DNA of 64,000 nt, taken from positions 164,186 through 228,185 of the forward strand of contig NZ_VAUA01000010.1 in the NCBI RefSeq assembly GCF_005771405.1, given 5' to 3'. The DNA comes from Parasedimentitalea maritima (lineage in GTDB: Bacteria; Pseudomonadota; Alphaproteobacteria; Rhodobacterales; Rhodobacteraceae). The position numbers were made by a program, and so were the translations under genes. The notes beneath the pieces are model-generated. The model worked only from the letters and a program-made list of their open reading frames with translations. It was not told where the DNA came from and searched no databases. Positions 31,981-41,238 of this stretch are shown here, in pieces. The stretch's first letter is position 1, and each line of letters starts with the position of its first letter.

Positions 31981-33003
31981 ATGAATTTCAAGACTTTCGC
32001 CGCCTTTGTCGGCCCCTCTATCTTCATGATGCTCCTGTTCATCGCGTTTCCGCTGATCAGTGTGTTCTCACAGAGCTTCTATCTGACACAGCCGATTTAT
32101 GAAATTATCGAGGTCGAAACCTGTACGCCCGGCTTCATCACGCAAACATGCGTGACCGAAGAACAATCCATTCCAAAACTCGATGAACACGGCGACATAA
32201 TCAAAGTCACCAAATTCGTCGGCTTGCAAAGCTATCGCAATGTGCTGGAACTTGAACGGGCTTGGGATGCGATCACCAGCGGCAGTTGGCGCGCCTTCCA
32301 ATCCATCGACTTCTGGAAAGCCCTGCGTTTCACCCTGACTTTTACCCTGATCACCCTGCCCCTGAACATCGGACTTGGGCTGGCGATCGCGCTGGTGATC
32401 AACAACGCCTCCAAGGCGGTGCGTGGGCCAGTCATCTTCATTTCTCTGTTGCCCTTCATCATCACGCCAGTGATTGGCGCGCTATCCATCAACTGGCTGT
32501 TTCGCGGTGACGGTGTTCTGACCGCTGCAATGGAATGGTACACCGGGCGCGACATCGCCATGTTTGCACAGGCTTGGACAATCGAACTGCTGATGATGGT
32601 CTACCGTGTCTGGCACGTTGCCCCCTTTGCCGCCATCGTCCTTTACGCTGGCCTGCAAACGGTCAATCAGGACAGTCTGGAAAGTGCACTGATTGATGGT
32701 GCCACCCGCTGGCAACGCCTGCGCTATGTGGTGATCCCGCACCTGATGCCGCTGATCGTCTTTATCTCGATGATCCACCTGATGGACGCCTACCGTGTAT
32801 TCGAAGAGATTGTTGGCTTCAGCTCGCAGGGTCACGTGATCTCGCTGCAATGGCTCACCTACGATTTCCTGGTTCCCGATCAGGCAGGCAACCGCTCAAT
32901 CTCGCGGGCCTCGGCCAGCGCCATGCTCACAATGATCGGTATCATCGTTCTCTTGATCGCCCCTCTGCGCCGCACATGGCGTGACCACAAAGGAGGCCAC
33001 TAA
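31981..33003 (+). CDS. CUT1 ABC importer permease 1 (MalF-like)
   Basis: A 340-residue inner-membrane permease. The first helix (about residues 5-30) is followed by a periplasmic insertion of about 60 residues with two Cys (EVETCTPGF, QTCVTEE). The remaining helices and the EAA loop (ESALIDGATRWQRLRYVVIPHLMP) match MalF/UgpA. The start at 31981 has AAGG 8 bases upstream. Its stop is one base before the next gene's spacer. Confidence 0.9.
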   Translation: MNFKTFAAFVGPSIFMMLLFIAFPLISVFSQSFYLTQPIYEIIEVETCTPGFITQTCVTEEQSIPKLDEHGDIIKVTKFVGLQSYRNVLELERAWDAITSGSWRAFQSIDFWKALRFTLTFTLITLPLNIGLGLAIALVINNASKAVRGPVIFISLLPFIITPVIGALSINWLFRGDGVLTAAMEWYTGRDIAMFAQAWTIELLMMVYRVWHVAPFAAIVLYAGLQTVNQDSLESALIDGATRWQRLRYVVIPHLMPLIVFISMIHLMDAYRVFEEIVGFSSQGHVISLQWLTYDFLVPDQAGNRSISRASASAMLTMIGIIVLLIAPLRRTWRDHKGGH

Positions 33004-33004
33004 T

Positions 33005-34159
33005 ATGTCGTCCCGCGCCCTTCGCCAACCACTCAGCCTGAAACTGACCTCAGCCACTTTCCTGACTATTTGGTGTGTCATCGCCGCCTTCCCAATCTTC
33101 TGGATTGCGGTGATGAGCTTCAAAACTCCGGTTGATGCCTTTGATGCCAACGCGCTGAACGTGATTTTTGGCCCGGCAACTCTGGCCAAAGGCAACGGAT
33201 TGTCGGTTCTGGCGATCTTGTTAGGCCTGGCTGTTTTGTGGGGCACGTTCAAAGTTGCGTCAAAAACCATGCCTAATATGGTCCGCAGCTACAGCAAACC
33301 CGGCCTGCAATGGCTTGGCTGGCTGGTTGGCTGTGCGGCAGTGGCCATCGGTTTCCTGCTCGTGTTCTTTGCGATCCTACCAATGGTGTTGAGTGTCCTG
33401 AACCCCGTTCTGGGACCATTGGGCCAAGACGTACTGGGCCTGACAACAGAGCATTATAAAACGGTCTGGATCGACCGTGGCTTCTCGAACAACTTCCAGA
33501 ACTCACTTCTGGTCACTGCTGGTGTGGTTTCAGTTTCGCTGACCGTCGGCACACTTGCAGGCTATGGTCTGGCCCGTTCGGGCAGTAATCTGGCCTTCTG
33601 GATCCTGATCATCGCGCTGGTGTTTCGCGCCCTGCCCCATTCAGTCTTGGTTGCCGGTTACCTGCCAGTGTTTATCAGCTCGGCCGAGTGGCTCTCACCT
33701 ATTCTGGGCGACAATGCCCCAACCCTGTATGGCAAACCCTGGGCGGTGATTGCCGTGCTGGTTGCGATCAACCAACCCTTCACCATCTGGATGCTGCGGT
33801 CGTTCTTTCAGAACATCCCTGCCGACCTGGACGAGGCCGCCCGCGTGGATGGCTGCAGCCATTTTCAGGCCTTCCGTCGCGTGATCATGCCAGTGATGTG
33901 GCCCGGAGTGATCACCACGGGTCTGTTCTCCTTCCTTCTCGGCTATAACGACTTCCTGGTGACCTCACTGCTGTTGGACGCCCAAAACCAGACCATGGTT
34001 CCCGCTATTGCCGGCATGTTCAACCGCGAGACAACCACAACCGATCAGGTTGTCGCTGTTGCTGCCGCGGTCTCGATCACCGCGCCGCTGTTTCTGTTGG
34101 TCATGGTATTCCAACGCCAAATCGTCAGCGGCCTGACCGCCGGCGCGGTCAAAGGCTGA
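33005..34159 (+). CDS. CUT1 ABC importer permease 2 (MalG-like)
   Basis: A 384-residue permease, longer than the usual 280. The extra length is an inserted hydrophobic region with about two to three helices (LAILLGLAVLWGTF, LGWLVGCAAVAIGFLLVFFAILPMV) after the first helix. The normal core follows, with the EAA motif DLDEAARVDGCSHFQAFRRVIMPVMWPG. The start at 33005 has AAAGGAGG 9 bases upstream. A 20-bp class inverted repeat follows the gene. Confidence 0.9.
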   Translation: MSSRALRQPLSLKLTSATFLTIWCVIAAFPIFWIAVMSFKTPVDAFDANALNVIFGPATLAKGNGLSVLAILLGLAVLWGTFKVASKTMPNMVRSYSKPGLQWLGWLVGCAAVAIGFLLVFFAILPMVLSVLNPVLGPLGQDVLGLTTEHYKTVWIDRGFSNNFQNSLLVTAGVVSVSLTVGTLAGYGLARSGSNLAFWILIIALVFRALPHSVLVAGYLPVFISSAEWLSPILGDNAPTLYGKPWAVIAVLVAINQPFTIWMLRSFFQNIPADLDEAARVDGCSHFQAFRRVIMPVMWPGVITTGLFSFLLGYNDFLVTSLLLDAQNQTMVPAIAGMFNRETTTTDQVVAVAAAVSITAPLFLLVMVFQRQIVSGLTAGAVKG

Positions 34160-34211
34160 TGAGCAACTCTGCCCGCCATAACGCTGTTGGGCGCCACCCG
34201 GCGTTGAACAG

Positions 34212-34275
34212 GATGCCAAGGGATTTTTTGAGTGTGGGATGCTCCCTCCCCCCTTCATTCAAATCTCTTGGCATC
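34212..34275 (+). repeat. Long inverted repeat (stem-loop) in the catabolic operon
   Basis: GATGCCAAGGGATTT at 34212 and AAATCTCTTGGCATC at 34275 pair almost completely, extended by GAGTG/CATTC, around a C-rich loop. It lies between the permease and the first SnoaL gene, with the ribosome site just after. There is no T-run, so an RNA-processing or attenuating role is as likely as termination. Confidence 0.65.
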
Positions 34276-34291
34276 ATGAAAGGATAACCTC

Positions 34292-34837
34292 ATGAAAGGT
34301 TCTCGCCCCGAACAAGCCGTCCTGACCCGCGACACAGACCTTAGCAAAACCGACGCCACCCGCGCGGTAATTGAAAACATGGTGGACGGTCTGAACGACC
34401 ACCGCATCAGTGACATCGGCGAGTTCTTTTCAGACGGATTTCGCTGGATGGGAAATCAGGGCTGTGGCACCAAAACTGGCCTGCAGGAGTTCCAGGACAA
34501 CTGGCAGCGCCCGTTCCAAGCCGCGTTTTCCGACAAAACCTGTATCGACGAAGCCCGCATGTATATGGGGGAATGGGCTGCCGCCTTTGGCCGGCAGGAG
34601 GCCACCCACTCAGGTGAATTCCTAGGCATTGCGCCCACCGGCAAGCGGGTCGAGATCCGCTATATGGACTTCTGGAAAGTCGTCGACGGCAAGATTGTCG
34701 ACAATTGGGTGAACGTAGATTTCACCCATATCGCCGCGCAGCTGGGTGTTGATCTGTTCAACGGCCAGGGCTGGGAAGCATTTGATCGCGGGGAGAAAAC
34801 CGCTCCGCGCCCGACCAACCAAGGACAAGTCACATGA
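34292..34837 (+). CDS. SnoaL-like (NTF2-fold) protein, single domain
   Basis: A 181-residue protein with one SnoaL-type domain (about 25-155): [23 protein letters not shown], then [34 protein letters not shown]. The SnoaL fold makes small alpha+beta barrels that act as cyclases, hydratases or isomerases. Its stop overlaps the next start by 4 bases. The phrase [23 protein letters not shown] is echoed in the tandem protein at 36162. Confidence 0.8.
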   Translation: MKGSRPEQAVLTRDTDLSKTDATRAVIENMVDGLNDHRISDIGEFFSDGFRWMGNQGCGTKTGLQEFQDNWQRPFQAAFSDKTCIDEARMYMGEWAAAFGRQEATHSGEFLGIAPTGKRVEIRYMDFWKVVDGKIVDNWVNVDFTHIAAQLGVDLFNGQGWEAFDRGEKTAPRPTNQGQVT

Positions 34838-36165
34838 CCATCGAATATCTAAAACGCGGCAAACCCGAAGCAGACCGGGCCGAAGATGACGCCAAAACCC
34901 GCGCGGTGGTCGAAGCAACGCTGAAAGACATCGAAACCCGTGGTGACGCGGCTGTACGCGACCTGTCCGAAAAATTCGATAGCTATTCACCAGCCTCGTT
35001 CCGTCTAAACCAAGACGAGATTGACGAGCTGATCGCCTCACTCACCGATCGCGAACTGGCTGACATCAAGTTTGCCCAAGCACAGGTTCGAAATTTTGCC
35101 CAGGCGCAGCGGGATTCGATGCTGGACATTGAAGTCGAAACCATGCCGGGCGTGATCCTGGGCCATAAAAATATTCCAGTGCAATCCGTGGGCTGCTACA
35201 TTCCCGGCGGTAAATTCCCGATGGTGGCCTCGGCCCACATGTCGGTCGCCACGGCCACGGTTGCGGGCGTTCCCTGCATCATCGCCTGCACCCCGCCGTT
35301 CAACGGCAAACCCAATGCAGCGGTGATTGCCGCCATGCATCTGGGCGGCGCGCACGAGATCTATGTCATGGGCGGCATTCAGGCAATCGGTGCCATGGCG
35401 CTGGGAACTGAAACCATCGATCCGGTGCACATGCTGGTCGGCCCTGGCAACGCATTTGTCGCCGAAGCCAAACGCCAGCTGTTTGGTCGCGTCGGCATCG
35501 ACCTGTTCGCCGGCCCTACTGAGACCATGGTGATTGCCGATGAAACGGCTGCAGACGCCGAGCTCTGTGCAACCGACCTGCTTGGCCAAGCAGAGCACGG
35601 CTATAACAGCCCCTGCGTCTTGCTGACCAACAGCCGCAAACTGGCCGAAGACACGCTGAGTGAGGTTGATCGCATCCTCAGCATTCTACCCACTGCCGGC
35701 ACCGCCAAGGTAAGCTGGGAAGACTACGGCGAGGTTATCGTCTGCGACACCTATGATGAAATGCTACACGTTGCCGACGACATCGCCTCCGAGCACGTTC
35801 AAGTGATGACCGACCGTGATGACTGGTTTCTGGAAAACATGACCTGCTATGGCGCCCTGTTCCTCGGCCCCCGCACCAATGTGTCCAACGGGGATAAGGT
35901 CATCGGCACCAACCACACCCTGCCCACCAAAAAGGCGGGGCGTTACACTGGCGGTCTTTGGGTGGGTAAATATCTTAAAACCCACAGCTATCAGAAAGTA
36001 ACCACGGACGAGGCCGCAACTCTAATCGGCGAATACGGCTCGCGTCTGTGCATGCTCGAAGGTTTTGTTGGCCACGCTGAACAATGCAACGTCCGTGTCC
36101 GTCGTTACGGTGGCATCAACGTTCCCTACGGCGAAGCCGCCGCCTACCGCGAGCCCGCAGAATGA
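34834..36165 (+). CDS. Histidinol dehydrogenase-family enzyme (HpsN-like)
   Basis: A 443-residue NAD-dependent zinc dehydrogenase of the HisD superfamily, which oxidises a primary alcohol to a carboxylate in two steps. Zinc ligands appear as Q252 and H255 in LLGQAEHG; the catalytic pair is in IASEHVQVM. The late stretch [23 protein letters not shown] resembles sulfopropanediol dehydrogenase HpsN more than biosynthetic HisD, by memory. It is not near histidine genes but in a transport and catabolic operon, overlapping both neighbours by 4 bases, so a catabolic substrate is likely. Confidence 0.85.
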   Translation: MTIEYLKRGKPEADRAEDDAKTRAVVEATLKDIETRGDAAVRDLSEKFDSYSPASFRLNQDEIDELIASLTDRELADIKFAQAQVRNFAQAQRDSMLDIEVETMPGVILGHKNIPVQSVGCYIPGGKFPMVASAHMSVATATVAGVPCIIACTPPFNGKPNAAVIAAMHLGGAHEIYVMGGIQAIGAMALGTETIDPVHMLVGPGNAFVAEAKRQLFGRVGIDLFAGPTETMVIADETAADAELCATDLLGQAEHGYNSPCVLLTNSRKLAEDTLSEVDRILSILPTAGTAKVSWEDYGEVIVCDTYDEMLHVADDIASEHVQVMTDRDDWFLENMTCYGALFLGPRTNVSNGDKVIGTNHTLPTKKAGRYTGGLWVGKYLKTHSYQKVTTDEAATLIGEYGSRLCMLEGFVGHAEQCNVRVRRYGGINVPYGEAAAYREPAE

Positions 36166-37214
36166 GTGACGTCCACACCGCAAACAAATCGCTGATCGCG
36201 CCACTCCGCGCAGCCATGTACGATTTCGATGAGGCAAAAGTACGTTCGGTTCTCAACGAAATCAGCGCCCCGGATGCGGTCTTTCATCATTGCCACCCCT
36301 TTGGTGACAGCACTGGCGGAGATGCCTTTTATGACACCGCTTATGTGGACCTGAAAACAGCCTGGCCCGATCTAGAACGCCGTGACTATATTGTCATGGG
36401 TGGCCCGGATGAGCACGGCAACGACTGGGTTGGATGCGGTGGTTACTATACCGGTGTCTTCACCGGCCCATGGTTGGATATCCCACCAACCGGCCATCAA
36501 GTTGTCATGCGCTTTCACGAGTTCTTTCGCGTTGTCGATGGCCAGATTGTAGAATTCCAAGCCCTGTGGGACATCCCCGAGGTGATGCTGCAGGCCAATG
36601 CCTGGCCGATGTCGCCCAGCCTTGGCCATGAATGGCATGTGCCTGGACCGGCAACGCAGGATGGGTTCGTACCTGCCCCATATGACGCCGAAAAAGGCGC
36701 GTCCACCTGCCAGCATATCATTGATATGCTCGAACACTTGAAAAAGCACCCCAGTCAAGGTGGCCCGGAAGTGATGGAGATGGATCGGTTCTGGCACCAG
36801 CGCATGAACTGGTACGGACCATCCGGCATCGGCACTGGTCGGGGGTTTGCAGGCTTTCGCAACTGGCACCAGATCCCGTTTCTGGGCGGCATGCCGGACC
36901 GTGGTCAGTATCTGGACGAGATCACCTATCACTTCTTTGGCGATGGTGACTATGCCGCCGTCACCGGTTGGCCAAACATGGTCCAGACCGTGACCCATGA
37001 CGGATGGCTGGGAATTGCGCCTGCGGGCAAGAAGATCACCATGCGCTCGCTTGATTTCTGGCGGTTGGAAAACGGAAAAATCCGGGAAAACTGGGTACTT
37101 GTCGACATTCTGGACGCCTATCGCCAGCTGGGTGTTGATGTCTTTGCCCGCTTGCGGGAGTTCAACAAAGCCCGCAACATAGGGCGCATTGATATCCCTG
37201 ATGGAATGAGCTGA
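36162..37214 (+). CDS. Tandem SnoaL-like (NTF2-fold) protein
   Basis: A 350-residue protein with two SnoaL-like halves (about 5-160 and 195-340), paralogous to the divergent gene at 28420-29424. Shared marks are PPTG then [11 protein letters not shown] in half one, PGPATQDG between halves, WYGPSGIG, then [16 protein letters not shown] and [19 protein letters not shown] in half two. The ATG at 36162 overlaps the upstream stop (ATGA), and its stop overlaps the SDR start (TGATG). The reaction is unknown. Confidence 0.78.
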   Translation: MSDVHTANKSLIAPLRAAMYDFDEAKVRSVLNEISAPDAVFHHCHPFGDSTGGDAFYDTAYVDLKTAWPDLERRDYIVMGGPDEHGNDWVGCGGYYTGVFTGPWLDIPPTGHQVVMRFHEFFRVVDGQIVEFQALWDIPEVMLQANAWPMSPSLGHEWHVPGPATQDGFVPAPYDAEKGASTCQHIIDMLEHLKKHPSQGGPEVMEMDRFWHQRMNWYGPSGIGTGRGFAGFRNWHQIPFLGGMPDRGQYLDEITYHFFGDGDYAAVTGWPNMVQTVTHDGWLGIAPAGKKITMRSLDFWRLENGKIRENWVLVDILDAYRQLGVDVFARLREFNKARNIGRIDIPDGMS

Positions 37215-37978
37215 TGACTGACCTGCCCCGCCCCCCTTCACTGACCCTTAGTGGCAAAACCGCCCTTGTAACCGGAGCCTCCTCTGGCATTGGTCAGGGC
37301 TGTGCCGTAGCGCTGGCTGATGCCGGTGCCCACGTGGTCTGTGCAGCACGCGGGGCAGATCGTCTGGCCGAAACTGTTGCAGCAATGAAGGATAAGGGTT
37401 GGAGTGCAGAGGCCCTGCAGCTGGATCAAAATGATCTGCCAGCCTTGCAGACCACAATGGAGGCCGGGAATTTTGACATCGTAGTCAATTCCGCCGGTTT
37501 GGCCCGCCATGGTCCCGCAACAGAAACAACGCCCGAGGACTTTGACGCAGTCGTCAGTGTAAACCTGCGCTCGGCCTACTTCCTATCCGCCTATGCAGCC
37601 AAGGCTATGGTCAAGGCCGGCAAGCCGGGTTCTATCATCCATATATCCAGCCAGATGGGTCATGTCGGCGGCGTTGATCGTGCGGTCTATTGTGCCACCA
37701 AACACGGGCTAGAGGGCATGGTGAAATCCATGGCTGTTGAGTGGGGTAAACAAAGCATCCGCATCAACACAATCTGCCCCACCTTCATCCGCACACCACT
37801 GACTCAATCCACGTTCGACAACCCCGAACGCGCTGCCTGGATCATGGACAAAATCAAGCTGGACCGTGTGGGCGAGGTCGAAGACATCATGGGCGCGGTG
37901 CAATACCTCGCCTCCGACGCCTCGGCCATGGTGACAGGCACAGCCCTAATGATTGACGGAGGTTGGACAGCAGACTGA
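37214..37978 (+). CDS. Short-chain dehydrogenase/reductase
   Basis: A 254-residue classical SDR. The cofactor motif TGASSGIGQG, NSAG, the catalytic Ser in IIHISSQMG and YCATKHG (YxxxK) are all intact, with the C-terminal VTGTALMIDGGW. It probably oxidises or reduces a hydroxyl/keto group of the pathway substrate. It overlaps by one base with both neighbouring genes, so it is translationally coupled. Confidence 0.92.
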   Translation: MTDLPRPPSLTLSGKTALVTGASSGIGQGCAVALADAGAHVVCAARGADRLAETVAAMKDKGWSAEALQLDQNDLPALQTTMEAGNFDIVVNSAGLARHGPATETTPEDFDAVVSVNLRSAYFLSAYAAKAMVKAGKPGSIIHISSQMGHVGGVDRAVYCATKHGLEGMVKSMAVEWGKQSIRINTICPTFIRTPLTQSTFDNPERAAWIMDKIKLDRVGEVEDIMGAVQYLASDASAMVTGTALMIDGGWTAD

Positions 37979-39012
37979 TGGCCGAAAAGATCACCTCCCT
38001 CCAAGTTGCCGAAAAGGCCGGTGTCAGCCAGTCTGCCGTCAGCCGTGTCTTTACCCCAGGTGCCTCCGTGTCGAAAAAAACCGCCGACAAGGTGCGCAAA
38101 GCGGCCGAAGAGCTGGGCTATCGCCCCAATGTTCTGGCGCGCGCAATGGTGTCGGGCAAAAGCCGCATCATCGGGCTGGTGGTCGCCTATCTGGACAACC
38201 ATTTCTACCCCGAGGCCTTGGAAATCCTGTCCAACACTCTACAGGAACAGGGCTATCACGTGCTGGTCTTCATGGCCTCGCAAACAGCGGGCAATATCGA
38301 CAACGTGATGGATGAAATCCTGGATTATCAGGTCGATGGCATCGTCATGGCCTCGGTTGCGATGTCGTCAGATATTGCAACTCGCTGCCAACAGGCCGGT
38401 GTTCCCATCGTGCTGTTCAACCGGTCACAAGATATCAAAGGTATCTCATCCGTCACATCCGACAATCACGCCGGTGGGCGTCAGGTGGCCGAGTTCCTGA
38501 TTGACGGAGACCACAAACGCATCGGCTACATCGCCGGTTGGGAGGGGGCCTCGACCCAGCGCGATCGCGAGGCTGGATTTCGCGAATACTTGCAAGAGGC
38601 CGATGTTGAACTCTTTGCCCGCGAGGTTGGTGATTTCCACACCGAACGCGCCCGTGATGCCGGGCGTAGAATGTTTGATGTGCCCGCCGACCAGCGACCC
38701 GATGCGGTCTTTGTTGCCAATGACCATATGGCGCTAACCGTGATGGATGTCATTCGCTTCGAACTTGGCCTGCGCATCCCCGAAGATGTTTCGGTTGTGG
38801 GGTACGACGATGTCCCACCTGCCAGTTGGCCCGCCTACAATCTGACCACCATGCGCCAACGCGCAAACCTGATGGTTGCCGAAACCGTCTCTGCTCTGAT
38901 GGAGCACATCAATAACCCCAAGACCGCCAGCCCAAAACGCGTGGCCATCGACGGACCGTTCATCGTACGCGGTTCGGCACGGCTGCCCGAAGGCTGGACA
39001 CCTAAAGGATAA
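37978..39012 (+). CDS. LacI family transcriptional regulator
   Basis: A 344-residue repressor with an N-terminal helix-turn-helix and hinge (TSLQVAEKAGVSQSAVSRVF, then GYRPNVLARAMVSGKSRIIG) and a periplasmic-binding-protein-like effector domain. The start at 37978 overlaps the SDR stop (TGATG). The two CG-centred palindromes at 29489 and 29544 are its likely targets. Its place inside the operon means it would be autoregulated. Confidence 0.92.
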   Translation: MAEKITSLQVAEKAGVSQSAVSRVFTPGASVSKKTADKVRKAAEELGYRPNVLARAMVSGKSRIIGLVVAYLDNHFYPEALEILSNTLQEQGYHVLVFMASQTAGNIDNVMDEILDYQVDGIVMASVAMSSDIATRCQQAGVPIVLFNRSQDIKGISSVTSDNHAGGRQVAEFLIDGDHKRIGYIAGWEGASTQRDREAGFREYLQEADVELFAREVGDFHTERARDAGRRMFDVPADQRPDAVFVANDHMALTVMDVIRFELGLRIPEDVSVVGYDDVPPASWPAYNLTTMRQRANLMVAETVSALMEHINNPKTASPKRVAIDGPFIVRGSARLPEGWTPKG

Positions 39013-39017
39013 GACCC

Positions 39018-39992
39018 ATGCAAGGCTTCGATCCCAAATTCAAGGATTTCCCCGATTACATCATCGGCATCACCAAGGAAATCTGGGAAGACCGCGGCAT
39101 CGCCACGCTGCATCACTACTACAGTGATGACATCGTTGTGCGCTCGCCTGCGTCGGTTGTCACCGGCAACCAGAATGTGATCGGCGCCACCATGGCCACC
39201 CTGGCCGAATTCCCCGACCGCACCCTGTTGGGTGAGGACGTGATCTGGTCCGGCACCCCCGAAGAAGGCATGCTCAGCTCGCACCGCCTACTTTCCACCG
39301 CCACTCACCTCGGCGATGGAGTTTATGGCAAGGCCACCGGAAAGAAACTGGTTTATCGTATTCTGGCTGACTGCCACGCAAAGAATAATGCGATTGATGA
39401 CGAATGGCTGATCCGCGACCAAGGCGCGATTGTGCGCCAAATGGGCTGGGATCCACAGGAATACGCCGCCAACCTCATCGCCAGCGAAGGTGGTCCGGAA
39501 AACTGCGTACAGCCCCTGACCCCTGCCAATGACATTGAAGGTCCCTACAAGGGGAACGGCAACGACAATGAATGGGGCCAGAAATACGCCGATATTCTGA
39601 CCCGCATCATGAATGCCGACTTTGGCGTTGTTGAGCAGGAATACGACCGCGCCGTTCAAACCGAATACCCCGGCGGCGTCACCGGTCATTCCTTTGCCTC
39701 GGTAGATGGCTTCTGGATGGGCCTGCGCGCCTCTTTCCCAAATGCCACGTTCAAGATCGAGCACCAGATTGGCCGTGACGATCCCATGATGCCACCACGC
39801 GCAGCGATCCGTTGGTCAATACACGGCAAACACGATGGCTGGGGCGTCTTTGGCACGCCTACCGGCGCTGACGTCTATGTTTTGGGCATTTCCCACGCCG
39901 AGTTCGGCCCATGGGGCCTACGTCGTGAATTCACCATCTTCGATGAAACCTCAGTCTGGAAGCAACTGCTGCTGCAATCTGGAAATCTTTAA
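39018..39992 (+). CDS. NTF2/SnoaL-like protein, probably tandem
   Basis: A 324-residue protein. The first half has FPDYIIGITKEIWEDRGIATLHHYYSDDIVV, a SnoaL/NTF2-type opening; the second has YADILTRIMNADFGVVEQEYDRAV, HGKHDGWGVFGTPTGADVYVLG. It is more divergent from the other two tandem proteins here. It lies 5 bases after the LacI stop. The function is unknown. Confidence 0.68.
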   Translation: MQGFDPKFKDFPDYIIGITKEIWEDRGIATLHHYYSDDIVVRSPASVVTGNQNVIGATMATLAEFPDRTLLGEDVIWSGTPEEGMLSSHRLLSTATHLGDGVYGKATGKKLVYRILADCHAKNNAIDDEWLIRDQGAIVRQMGWDPQEYAANLIASEGGPENCVQPLTPANDIEGPYKGNGNDNEWGQKYADILTRIMNADFGVVEQEYDRAVQTEYPGGVTGHSFASVDGFWMGLRASFPNATFKIEHQIGRDDPMMPPRAAIRWSIHGKHDGWGVFGTPTGADVYVLGISHAEFGPWGLRREFTIFDETSVWKQLLLQSGNL

Positions 39993-40122
39993 GTGAACCC
40001 AGCCCGATCATATCAGACTTTGGCCACTGGCCTGCACCAAAGCACCGCTTTGCGGCGGTATCACTTGCACCGGCAAAGTCTGCGCGCGCAGCGGCTGAAC
40101 CTGCGACCGCCAGGAAGGGCAG

Positions 40123-40156
40123 TCTGAACGCCCGTGGGCACCTGTGCCCGTTCAGA
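40123..40156 (+). repeat. Compound stem-loop upstream of the bicupin gene
   Basis: TCTGAAC pairs with GTTCAGA, and inside it GGGCAC pairs with GTGCCC across a 2-base loop, leaving a 6-base bulge. It is 22 bases upstream of the bicupin start and lacks a T-run. The wider gap 39993-40178 holds no gene. Confidence 0.55.
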
Positions 40157-40178
40157 TCACTTTCCAAGGGAATTCAAA

Positions 40179-41144
40179 ATGACCACTTCATCCATCACCG
40201 ACCGCATCGTTCGTTATGGCGACCTTCAGCCCTGCAAAACCGCCTTTATCGACGCCCATACACCGGGTAGCGACCAAAAGGAAAACTTCACCATTATTGG
40301 CGGCGGCGTATCCGAAAGCCCAGACCAGCACGTACACCTGTCCGACAAGATCGGGTTCAACATTGGCGCTGCCGGCCAGCCCCCGAAATGCCGCAACAGC
40401 CTGCACACCCACACCACCGCCGAGGTGTTCTTTGTGCTCAAGGGTCGTTGGCGATTTTTCTGGGGCCGTTATGGCACCGCAGGTGAGTTCGTTGCCGAAG
40501 AAGGTGATATCTTCAACATCCCAACCGGCATCTTCCGCGGGTTTGAAAACATCGGCACCGACTACGGTATGATCATGGCCGTTCTGGGCGGCGATGATGC
40601 TGGCGGCGGCGTGACTTGGGCACCTCAGGTCATCGAAGACGCGCAGGCACATGGGCTGATCCTTGGTGAAAACGGTGTGCTCTACGACAGCAAAAAGGGC
40701 GACTCCCTACCCCATAACGTCAACCCGATGCCCCTGCTGACCGAAGAACAGCTGAAAGACATCCCCGAGGTCCCTGCTGCAGATGTCATTCCGGGCTATG
40801 TTGCCCGGTATTGGGATCTGATGGCGCTGGCAGGCAAGAAACCCGCCAAGGTGATTGGCCCCGATGCCCTGCTCAAAGACCGTCCTGGTTTTGAGATCGA
40901 TTTCCTGACCCGTGGCTCCATCGCGGATGAGATGATCACCTCGGACCAGCACACTGTGCTGATGCCGATGCGCGGCCATTGGAAACTGCGTTGGGACGGT
41001 GGTGAAAGCGTCATTAATCCCGGCGACACCAGCCTGATAAATCCCGGTGAGTCCTACGCTCTAACGCCGTCGATGACAGGTGAATCCAGCCTGTACCGGA
41101 TCACCGCGACGGATGATCCTGCTGGCGCAACCTGGCTGGGTTAA
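40179..41144 (+). CDS. Bicupin protein
   Basis: A 321-residue protein with two cupin domains. The first has the metal motif HTHTTAEVFFVLKGRWRFFWG (two His and Glu) and a matching NIPTGIFRGFENIG. The second is around HTVLMPMRGHWKLRWDGGESVINPGDTSLINPGE and appears to lack some metal ligands. The layout recalls gentisate-type dioxygenases and bicupin isomerases, but I cannot name the reaction. The start at 40179 has AAGGGA 7 bases upstream. Confidence 0.78.
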   Translation: MTTSSITDRIVRYGDLQPCKTAFIDAHTPGSDQKENFTIIGGGVSESPDQHVHLSDKIGFNIGAAGQPPKCRNSLHTHTTAEVFFVLKGRWRFFWGRYGTAGEFVAEEGDIFNIPTGIFRGFENIGTDYGMIMAVLGGDDAGGGVTWAPQVIEDAQAHGLILGENGVLYDSKKGDSLPHNVNPMPLLTEEQLKDIPEVPAADVIPGYVARYWDLMALAGKKPAKVIGPDALLKDRPGFEIDFLTRGSIADEMITSDQHTVLMPMRGHWKLRWDGGESVINPGDTSLINPGESYALTPSMTGESSLYRITATDDPAGATWLG

Positions 41145-41153
41145 CGAACCAAC

Positions 41154-41191
41154 CACTCCCCGTGCTGCGCTGCGGCGGTGCACGGGGAGTG
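41154..41191 (+). terminator. 12-bp perfect hairpin after the bicupin gene
   Basis: CACTCCCCGTGC and GCACGGGGAGTG pair perfectly over 12 bp around a 14-base loop, 9 bases after the bicupin stop. There is no T-run, so it may be a 3' stabiliser or factor-dependent stop rather than a standard terminator. Confidence 0.6.
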
Positions 41192-41238
41192 TACACATTG
41201 TGCACGCATATCACCCCCTGATTGCGAGGAGATCAAAA

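Noticed and set aside
34834..36165. Biosynthetic hisD
   Set aside because: The gene lies in a transport and catabolic operon, and its C-terminal motifs look HpsN-like rather than biosynthetic.
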